Assembly: GCA_020726505.1 (NCBI GenBank)
Contig: JAHLEZ010000044.1
Coordinates: 124,001-188,000 of the forward strand
Direction of reading: 5' to 3'
DNA length: 64,000 bases
Origin: Leptodontidium sp. MPI-SDFR-AT-0119
Lineage: Eukaryota; Ascomycota; Leotiomycetes; Helotiales; Leptodontidiaceae
The position numbers and the translations under genes are program-made. Position 1 is the first letter of the stretch; each line of letters opens with the position of its first letter. The notes under the pieces are model-generated. The model made no database searches, was not told the origin of the DNA, and was given only the letters and a program-made list of their open reading frames with translations. Below, piece by piece: positions 56,201 to 64,000 of this stretch.

Positions 56201-59200
56201 GGAATATTAGGCACGGATCCCCAAGGGATGGAGTTTACAGAGACTCTGACTACTCGTTTGATTGTAGGAGTGGCGGTTCCCGTGCCTGCCGCCTGAGTAG
56301 ATGGTAGTTGTTTTATCTGAATGAAGCTGAATCGAATGTCTGGTTCAGATCCCGTTCCTTTGAGTAGTAGAGAGAGTGCAAACACGATAGCTTCGGTCTG
56401 GGTCCTTTGATCAATGCCCTTCTTGACGACGAGTTCCACTCCTGAAGAATGTCCTGAGATGTCGATGTTCGCGAAGTCTGGAATATTATGTGCGAGAGTA
56501 GGATCCTTTAATACGGCTTTCAAGACGTTTTTCAAATTCGTGTGTACAGTTGGGGCCAAGGTCAGTGATGCGAAGATATCCCATGCTGCGGGTGTCTTAG
56601 TCCAGTTGAACGAAAAATCGAGTTCGAAAATATCTAGAAGCAATGAAGCTGATACATCAAAACTACCTCCGGTGCCGGTTGTATCGTAATCGTAGTCCAT
56701 AGCTAGTTTAATGATTTCGAAATGATCCATGATTTCCATAACAGTAGATCCGTCAGTATTCGGGAATAGGCTCGCCAGGGCTGACATCTTCAGGTTATCA
56801 ATTGTACCTGTGAGTTTCCAGATGGGGCTGACATATGCAACTGATACTGAGAGATTGGCATTCTCGTCGACATTCGGAGATTTGAGAACAACAATCGTCG
56901 CAAGCGAAACATCATGTTTCTCAACCGTCGTAACAACGGCATTTGTCTTGACTTCGAATATCCATGTGGCTGAGATGACTACTCTCTGCAGAGCGAAATG
57001 AGTGGCTTTGGCAGTCTTCTTTGGATTAGCCGTCATAGCACCAACAAATGTGAATTGATCCGAGGATAGAGAAAAGTCCAGTTGGCTAATCTCAAGGTCT
57101 AGTTCTTGAGGTACATTGTCAATGTGAAAGTTTGGAAAGATGTTGCTTGCGTAGATGAAACCGGAGTAGGTGTCACTTGGCTTTGCAACCAACTTGTAGG
57201 TTTCGAATTCCGGCATAAGATGTTGGTCCACCTCATCGAGAAGACCGGGAAAGGACGGCGTCCACAAAGATCCGGTGATGGTATGGTGTGGCGCGGTAAT
57301 GCTATACGTGTAGGAGAACTGGAACAGACACTGTCAGTAGGGATACTAAATAATTTTCAAGTTCGAAGCTACTGCGTAGTCGTCGAGAAAATCGACCTAA
57401 TCGCATCGCCGGAGGATATAATAGAAAGAAGGAACAGTTTAAGTAGCAAGCAGACCTGAAGTAGAGTATCGTCAATAGCAGAGCTGACTTACAAAGAATG
57501 CAACTTTCCCGCTGCCATCCGGCGACTTCCCAAAATCAACGTCAACTTCCAAGTCCAAGAAGAACGCCTGGAGTTTACTCCCATTTACAGCAAGTCTCAT
57601 CTCCCGAATGGTCAGCGCCCCACTTGGAGATACTGTTCTGACCCAGTCCTTAACTTTCTTAACGTCGTCCTGATTCGCTCCAGGTGTTAAAAATGCCAGC
57701 CATCCCAGCGTATCCTCGAGCGATCCATCTTTTGGTTTAATAATGAAAGTGATGAGCCCGTATTCGAAGATGAAAATTGCATCCATTGGTGTGAGATTTG
57801 GAGGGGTGACGGTGACAGTTACAATCAACTGGGGATCTTGACGAACGTTGAACCCGGTTGGGTCCAGGCGCTGAGTGGCGCGGTTTCGGACGATCAATCT
57901 GATATTGCTGAGCGCCAAGTTGGGTGATATGCTCGGATTGTTGATAAAGCGTTGAAACGTAGCCTCGTCCATCAGGGTAAATTGCAGACGCACAACTGAC
58001 TGGTATTTAGGCTGGTTGCCGAACCACATTGTATTTCGACTTCCTGCGCTTGTGTCGAGTGTGAGACCAATTGGGCTACCCAGTCCTTGAAGTAGTTCTT
58101 CGTCCATGCCAATGAAGTCCATCACAACTGCAAGAGTTGTTGACCTCAGAGTGGTAGTGCTGCTGCCGGAAGTCGTGTCCAGTCCCAGAGTTAGAAGAGA
58201 TCCAAAGATTTGGAACCCGAACGGCATAACGGGCAGGGGAACTACGGGGGGGTTAGCCAAGAATGCTGATGTAGTAAATTGCAGACCCCAAGGCTTCGAT
58301 ATCTGGACGACGAATCCAGTGAGTGGTGTTATTGAATTTGGGATTCCCTGGGCCAAGACTTTATCTGCTTTCAGTGAGGCCTCCAACCATGTGAACATGT
58401 CGTCAGGAAAATCCGCAGTATCTGTTAAAAGAGCCTTGCCCACTGGATCCGGAGCTGCTTCGAGAGCCAACATCCCTGTCGTTAACCCATCGAGAAAGAG
58501 GTCAAGCGCACCTCCAATTTGGTCCCCTGCCACAACCAGAGCGTTGGTGCCAGTAGTCGTCACGAGAGTACTCGTACAAATGAAAAAGTCGTGGTCCGTC
58601 GGGAGTACAAGTGTTGCAGGCTGGTTGACATCCCGAATGGCTACCGTAGATTTCTCCTCCACCTCCATGTCACCACTGCCACTGCTGCCGCTGCCGTCGT
58701 CCTCAAGTTCTCCGGGGCTCCCTTCACTCGGGGAACTTCCGTTGATGTACGCTTCAAGAGCCACGAGGTCGGTAATTCCTTGAGCGTTGAGGCTTTTGGC
58801 AAACAACGTTTGGGAGAAGATTGCCTGCCCCGCTAATTCAGTCCCATGAACCTCCTTACCAGCCCTAGTTCTTTTGTCGGCTACTCTCACACGCGTGTCT
58901 TGATGAGTTTCTTTAAAACCAGGTATCACCCGCAGCGTGTGGATGTTGTAATTCAAGGGTTGGCCGTAGGCTTGGCCATCACTGTTACCGTCTGCGTTTG
59001 GCGTAATCCTACAGCACACCCTCCAATAGCTGAGAACATTCCCGAGGTCCTGACCTTGCCCTGAAATTTATTAATGCGAGCCTTGAAAACGAGATGTAGT
59101 TCCAACTTACCATAACTGACCCACTCTGACTTAAGGGGACAAATATTATCCCATATCGAGCACATACGGGCCCACAATTTCATCCTTAGCATCAGCCTTG

Positions 59201-60780
59201 CAGCATCACCTTTCGCGGGCGAATCAGTAAATTCAAAATCGTACTTCTTGTTAAGTTCCTTCTTAAATTTTGCTTTCATATCATCGATATCTTTCTGATA
59301 GATTCCCAAGGGAGTGTTAGCGGTGGCGTGATATGAGTTGGCGATGCTTATATTCAGACCCTTGGGGATTACAAAAGGCGCATCCTCAGGCATCCCAGTG
59401 GCGGAAGATTGAAGCCAATAGGGATAGATCATTGGACAGAAAAAGGGCGCCTTGCCAGATCGCCCTGTCAATGCCCACAGATCCAGCCAGAGAAGTAGCT
59501 CCCAGCCTGCACACCAGTTAGCTGAGTGTTGATAAATACATAGAAATAGGCAACTAGACGTACGCGGATGTCCATGCATAGTGCCCGATGACACAACCAC
59601 AGTTTTCGGTGATAATTCTGTGAATAGGGTTCTCGGTGAAGAGCCCTCTGCACCATGGTGGCTCAGCTTCACAGCACCGATGGGAGTTCCTGATTGGCGA
59701 ATCCATGCTATCAATGGGCCTTCTTCTTCCCAGTAAGAATCCCCTGCCAAATAATGCGAAACACGACCTGTGCTCCAAAGAACCACACAGGCCATAGAGG
59801 CTTTGTTGGTGTTCTCTGCTTCGGTGTTTCCGGTAGGCTTGTTCACAATCTTGATACTGCCAAATTTATGTACTGCAATGGCACCCCCTGCAAGAAGGTC
59901 GACTGAATTAGTTGAGGATCTATATAATGGGAGCGCGAGGGGAAAGAGTGAGCATACCTGTAGAGTCGAGGTGGTCAAACACGACAGCTTTGCCAAGTCC
60001 AGTTGAGCCGCCAGTGCCACCCGTGCCACCTGTGCCAACTGTGCCTGTTCTGGACCACACACCTTGTCTGTCACAGGCAACACACACCAATGCAGGCTCT
60101 TGGTCCCCCAACCGTAGTTCTGTAGCAAGGTTCGAGGGACTGGTGAGATTTTTAGTGGCACCTGGGCCGGTCCCAGTGAAAAGATTCACCCCGAGATTCA
60201 TAGCGACGGAAGATTTGAGGCGACAGATGGATCTAGCCCATTTTGGGTCTTCGTAAGATCCATAGTTGTAATCCAGCGTGTCTCCAACCGCACTTCCAGT
60301 TGCTCCATCAGTTCCACGCATACTCTCCACGTGCCCTTTCCGTCGAATAGTTCCAGACTTCCAGTACGGGACGTACATTGTCGTGATTGGCCGGTCATCT
60401 GTATAGATGAAGTACGAGCACCTCACTTTGGCGATATCTGCTTCCTCTGTCTTTCCTTTACCTTGTTCTGTGAGATCAGCCCTAAGCAGACTGGAAATCC
60501 CGCCATAATGATCTCCATCCCAATGAGTGATGACGACAGCTGTTAGTTTGGCTTTCCTACCCATCCCTGTCAAATCGTAAAGTTGACCAATTTGCACTTC
60601 GAAAAACTTTTCTATCACACTAGCAGCCGTTGCAAACCCTCCATCGATCAGAACGACCGAGGCGAGCACTGGTAGGCCGCCGGGGCTAGTAGGAGTTGTG
60701 AGCTTGCAGACAACAGAACAGTCGCCTATGCCAACATTAAGATGAATCGTATCTACCCAAACATGACCAGTTGAGGTCAT
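53286..60780 (-). CDS. Giant ComEC-like metallo-beta-lactamase / DUF6603-like fusion protein, 2,364 residues
   Basis: Six exons: 60780-59958, 59887-59564, 59506-59111, 59060-57493, 57318-53835 and 53785-53286. The five introns are 70, 57, 50, 174 and 49 nt, all GT-AG (donors GTATGC, GTACGT, GTAAGT, GTAAGT, GTGAGT). The phases agree and the total is 7,095 nt, an exact codon multiple. Residues 1 to about 390 form a metallo-beta-lactamase fold of ComEC type: LIDGG at about 44, the metal motif THWDGDH at 85-91 (His-x-Asp-x-Asp-His), AGDSYWEEE and KLSHHGAEGSS in exon 2. A Gly run is at about 1515-1522. Residues about 1585-2055 (LLGFGIGIDLTGLNLRS, FEFAEISGICGGFGYNSYVR) fit DUF6603 as I know it. There is no signal peptide. 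The gene is undamaged. Substrate and role are unknown; hydrolysis of a phosphodiester or nucleotide is a family-based guess. Confidence 0.8.
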
Positions 60781-61709
60781 GGCTGCGATTGATTTGAGGA
60801 AGGCCTCAAGACCATGAACAGAGACACACGATGAGCGAGGTAATGCGACAAGTAATTAGTGTCAAATGCACGGCAAAGGCATTGACACCCAGCGAGTAAA
60901 TAAATTCAAGCGGCAGATTGTCAGAAACTGCGGTTCGAGCACAGCTACCACGGCGCTTCAAGCAGAACTATCTCCCCATAGATGAGCCGAAACGTGGGGC
61001 ATGCGACCTGGAAATACGAGATATAAATTAGATGAAATTTCTAAATAGTAACGTGATCAAGTTGCACTGGAAAAGAACCTGGGTATGCACGATGTCAATG
61101 ATGTGCCAGTACTCACAAAATGGGGATCGTCAATTTGCCATGCAAGAGATTCTGATGGCGGGAATAATACCGGTCGTTCTGTCGGCTGCGAATCTCTACT
61201 CAAGAACAATGGATGGCAATTGTAACAATCGAGTATCCCAAGAGCGAAAGTTGCACATAGCGATGGTGTACCCGTCGATAGCTAAGATGCAGACATTCAC
61301 GTGTCGACAAGAAAGCACTTGCTGCATTCCAAGCCCAACGGATGAAAAGCACTTTGGCTCCTGATCCACTAGGGCTGAAGAGTTATCATTCGGGTCTCAG
61401 TGCATGCATGCTGTGAAACTGTAACCTGATCAGCGGCAGCCACAGCATTCAGCTCCACACTAGTTCAATGCAGTGCTACCCCGCGGTGAAACTCCAGCCC
61501 GCCACATTTCGGATCTCCCAGATCCAGGCCAGCCATCGCGTAGAGCTTCCCCAGCAACTAGCTGTCTCAAGAGGCAATTCTACGTTAGTCGACGAAAGGA
61601 ATGCCACAACTTCGGCTACGTAAAAGTCAAGAAGAAATTGACGCGTAAATAGTGAAGAGTAACTTGCAATACCGAACCGCAAAGAGATACCCAACTTCAA
61701 CCAGCAAAT
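60781..61709. promoter_or_regulatory. Divergent intergenic region (929 bp)
   Basis: Lies between the start of the metallo-beta-lactamase fusion gene (minus) and the start of the four-TM gene (plus), so it should hold both promoters. No TATA box or known operator was identified, and short frames here look random. Confidence 0.45.
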
Positions 61710-62489
61710 ATGGCTCGCCACCCACCTTCTCTCGTCCATCTGGTGCTTGGATTCCTCCCTCCAATCCTCCTGACTGTCTCCTTCGCACTGTCCCTCAAAT
61801 CCACAATGACAGGCAACTGGGCCATGCGCGAGAACTTCAGCACCGACTTCCCTCCTCAAGACCAAGGTCTCATCCACCGGTCTCCCTTCACTTCCTGTGA
61901 AAGCGTATTCGGAAATCACACGAGAAACGGCACAGTTGTTGAGGCCTGGGGCGAGCAATGCACACGATATGCCCGCCCCGGAGCTTCCTGCGACGCGTCC
62001 GACTCGGGACTCGACTATCTCGCTCTCTGCCAGCAGATCCACCTCACGGGCTCATTGCTTGTTGTTGATTGTGTATTCGCAGGTCTCGCATTCGCAATGA
62101 GTTGGTTCCTGTGCCTCGTCGGCATGATTGCCCACAAGCTGAAGGAGGACCATCATCACCACCATCCTAACGAGGAATCCTCAACCCCGCATGAGGGCCG
62201 CGTTGCGCATGCCTATCCCTTCCATCGATATACCGCCAGTCCGCTCCATCTATTCGCCGTTATAGCCTTCGTGGCTGCTTTCCTCGCTGCTATGATCGGG
62301 GGGAACGCGCTGGTTAACCTGAGTCCGCCGAATGGAGCTTTTGAGAGTGCTGGGGCCGCGGCGAGCAAGAATTCTGCATGGTCCTTTGATACGGGATATT
62401 CCTTTGCCAGTGCGAGTTGGATACTGGCTGCATTTGGTGCTGGGGCGGTACAGTGGGTATGGGGTCGAGGTGTTGGAAGAGAGGATTGA
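61710..62489 (+). CDS. Four-transmembrane hypothetical protein
   Basis: 259 residues, single exon from the ATG at 61710. Hydrophobic segments are at about 8-28 (LVLGFLPPILLTVSFAL), 113-137 (LVVDCVFAGLAFAMSWFLCL), 178-200 (LHLFAVIAFVAAFLAAMIGG) and 235-253. A large loop between the first two holds five cysteines (SCESVFG, EQCTRY, ASCDAS, ALCQQ) and N-glycosylation sequons (NHT, NGT), so it is probably outside the cell. A cytosolic His-rich loop (DHHHHHPNEE) follows TM2. The topology resembles fungal SUR7/PalI-type or claudin-like proteins, but no signature is certain. It is divergently transcribed from the fusion gene. Confidence 0.7.
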   Translation: MARHPPSLVHLVLGFLPPILLTVSFALSLKSTMTGNWAMRENFSTDFPPQDQGLIHRSPFTSCESVFGNHTRNGTVVEAWGEQCTRYARPGASCDASDSGLDYLALCQQIHLTGSLLVVDCVFAGLAFAMSWFLCLVGMIAHKLKEDHHHHHPNEESSTPHEGRVAHAYPFHRYTASPLHLFAVIAFVAAFLAAMIGGNALVNLSPPNGAFESAGAAASKNSAWSFDTGYSFASASWILAAFGAGAVQWVWGRGVGRED

Positions 62490-62877
62490 TTGATTTGGTG
62501 TTGACTGGGTTGATCTCAGGCAGGTTTCGGAACGGTGCCTATATAAATAATACCGGTGACGTGAATACTAGGAGAGGCAAAAAGCGAAACCATTAGTACA
62601 ATCCTGTTAAATCCTTTTGTTAAGATGTAAGTTATGAAACTTGATCTCTTTTTGTTCAGATGTGAGTTACAAAAATTGCTTCCACTGCCATTTTCTACGA
62701 CGCATTGCCCGCTCTCGCTTCCAGACCAACCCCTCAACTATATTAATAGAAATGAGCAATTGCGGGCATACTTGACCTCGAATATTTCTCAAGGACTGCT
62801 CGAGCTGCTTATGAGGCCACAATGTCCAACCGGAAACAATTTCTCCATTCACTATGAACTCCGAAAAGCTAATCTTA
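62490..62877. other. Intergenic region between convergent genes
   Basis: 388 bp between the stops of the four-TM gene (plus) and the Ser/Pro-rich gene (minus). It should carry both 3' UTRs. No gene seen. Confidence 0.5.
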
Positions 62878-64000
62878 CTATGATTTCGCAAGCTTCATGA
62901 TATCAATATGATTTCCGCCCGTCGTTGTATTATGAAAACCAGTACCATCCATGATCCCATATCCCTCATGAATCAAACACGTCGCTTTGCCAGGCACTCC
63001 ATTCAACGTCGCCTGATTCAGCACAAAACTCACATCTGGATTATGCACCAGTGGCACCAACTGCGTGGTGCTTCTCGGTACCAAGCTCACAATGAGCCAA
63101 TCTTGCTTAATTGGTGTCGTCTGATTAAACACCGAAAGAAGGGGGTTAAATCGCTCGTTGCTCAACATACGCGCGCCGGGCCCAAAGCCAATGTCATAGG
63201 TTTTCAGCAGATCAGTGGACTTCGTACCCATAGGAATCTGGATAGTCACGACGTGGAGCTGGAGACCTGTAACCTGTGGAGAGATGGGAACGAATGCGAA
63301 TATGAGATCAAGGGGTATATTTCGGGATGGCGAATTTGGAAAGACAGGGAGGTCTTTGTCAGCCTTTGACGCTTTGGCCTTACCGAGTTGGAAGGCATCG
63401 GCGAAGAATTGTCCTGGAATTGGAGCCGAAGATGTGTGTGTAGAACTTGCTAGTGATGTGGTTGCCTGGCGGATTGTGTTCGTGATGTGAGGTGGCGGTG
63501 CTGGAGGAGAAGCTGGGGCTGGAGGACTTGTTGCAGCTTTGAATCCGGCTCTTGCAGAGAGACTTGATGTCGGATTGACAGTTGTAGAAGTGACCGTAGG
63601 AACAGATATTCCAGAGCCAGACGTGCTCGGCCCAGAAGCACCTGCACCAGAAGCACCCGCACCAGGACCTGACCCTGAAGTACCACTAGTTATATCGGGC
63701 ACTGGAAAGAACCGAGTGACCATATCTGCTGGAAGTGGCGTCAAAGGGTCAGCTAATTTGATGTGAAGGTAGTTAATAGTATCCGCCAGCTGAAGGCCCA
63801 CGAGTGCAGAAGACGGCTCGGTATCAGTGAAAAAGTTTCCCATTTCCTGAGTCAGTATATTGTTACACGCTGTGGCAAAGGCAGGCACGATAACGGACAT
63901 GCATTCGAAGTCGAAAATGGACGGTGGATTGTTGTGTGAGAGAGCTTTCACAGGAATCTTTCTATTTTTCGTGGGATCCTCATCCACTATGAGATTATAC
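62878..64000 (-). CDS. Ser/Gly/Pro-rich hypothetical protein, 5' end outside the window
   Basis: The frame is open from the window edge to the TAG at 62878, at least 373 residues, so the start lies beyond 64000. N-terminal part: an ordinary globular-looking stretch (ATACNNILTQEMGNFF, ADTINYLHIKLADPL). Middle: a low-complexity linker of Ser-Gly-Ala repeats (about 63700-63600) and Pro-Ala (PPAPASPPAPPPH, about 63520-63480). C-terminal 170 residues are beta-rich (LDLIFAFVPISPQVTGLQLH, CLIHEGYGIMDGTGF). I recognise no family. Its nearness to the metallo-beta-lactamase/DUF6603 gene, with only the four-TM gene between, and its similar base composition suggest a possible shared cluster, but that is inference. 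Confidence 0.7.
   Translation of the reverse strand, partial: YNLIVDEDPTKNRKIPVKALSHNNPPSIFDFECMSVIVPAFATACNNILTQEMGNFFTDTEPSSALVGLQLADTINYLHIKLADPLTPLPADMVTRFFPVPDITSGTSGSGPGAGASGAGASGPSTSGSGISVPTVTSTTVNPTSSLSARAGFKAATSPPAPASPPAPPPHITNTIRQATTSLASSTHTSSAPIPGQFFADAFQLGKAKASKADKDLPVFPNSPSRNIPLDLIFAFVPISPQVTGLQLHVVTIQIPMGTKSTDLLKTYDIGFGPGARMLSNERFNPLLSVFNQTTPIKQDWLIVSLVPRSTTQLVPLVHNPDVSFVLNQATLNGVPGKATCLIHEGYGIMDGTGFHNTTTGGNHIDIMKLAKS

Noticed and set aside
53807..58836. Plus-strand frames up to 225 codons opposite the giant gene
   Set aside because: All overlap well-supported exons of the metallo-beta-lactamase/DUF6603 gene and show no family features.
58953..60161. A single uninterrupted 402-codon minus frame taken as a separate gene
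   Set aside because: It reads through a 57-nt intron (59563-59507, a multiple of three) and starts inside the exon of another phase. Splicing joins it to the upstream and downstream exons instead.
61476..62042. 188-codon minus frame opposite the four-TM gene
   Set aside because: Shadow of a real coding sequence; biased composition and no domain.
1..64000. Starship or CRISPR-like large systems
   Set aside because: No DUF3435-type tyrosine recombinase frame was found at any edge. The only regular short repeats are the minisatellites, the LINE monomers and the copia leader duplication, none with spacer structure.

Overview
The window looks like a chromosomal segment of a filamentous ascomycete (Pezizomycotina). 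The evidence is short introns (44-70 nt) with GTRNGT donors and CTAAC/CTGAC branch points, a HET-domain relic, a Tad-type LINE, a fungal Helitron, a PD-(D/E)XK nuclease-like gene, and repeats whose stop codons and active-site losses are mostly C-to-T or G-to-A changes, as expected from repeat-induced point mutation (RIP). The genus cannot be told from sequence alone.

Layout. 0-0.6 kb: dead HET gene. 2.1-8.1 kb: dead autonomous Helitron (minus). 8.7-14.6 kb: LINE copy 1 with three 107-bp promoter-like monomers. 17.5-18.6 kb: an intact two-exon beta-propeller-like gene. 19.5-23.4 kb: relics (coiled-coil ORF, NFX1-type helicase piece, telomere-linked RecQ helicase piece). 23.5-29.0 kb: LINE copy 2 with a 25-A tail. 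29.4-31.6 kb: most of a pogo-like DDE transposon, interrupted by a 975-bp hAT element (31574-32548). 32.5-50.6 kb: an inverted block holding a PD-(D/E)XK gene with one stop, two MITEs, and a dead BED-hAT transposon with a young 7.6-kb Ty1/copia element inside it. 50.3-51.6 kb: the missing pogo end and the second 975-bp hAT copy. 53.3-64 kb: a host gene block free of RIP-like damage. It holds a 2,364-codon, six-exon gene fusing a ComEC-like metallo-beta-lactamase domain to a DUF6603-like region, a divergent four-TM protein, and the 3' part of an unrecognised Ser/Gly/Pro-rich gene.

Three results stand out. (1) The copia element has identical 275-bp LTRs, an intact gag-pol and a GAATT target duplication. 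It also carries about 53 perfect CGTACG palindromes in 7.6 kb (about 1.9 expected), in LTR, leader and all three codon phases of gag-pol, while the rest of the window is at background. It encodes an extra opposite-strand cysteine-rich (DUF3716-like) protein, which suggests a protein-plus-dispersed-motif system comparable in logic to VANC/VANDAL anti-silencing. (2) The 8-bp target duplications of the two hAT copies are exchanged as reverse complements, which proves an 18-kb inversion by recombination between them. Undoing it restores both the terminal inverted repeats and the open reading frame of the pogo-like transposon. (3) The metallo-beta-lactamase/DUF6603 fusion is a giant, apparently functional gene of unknown biology.
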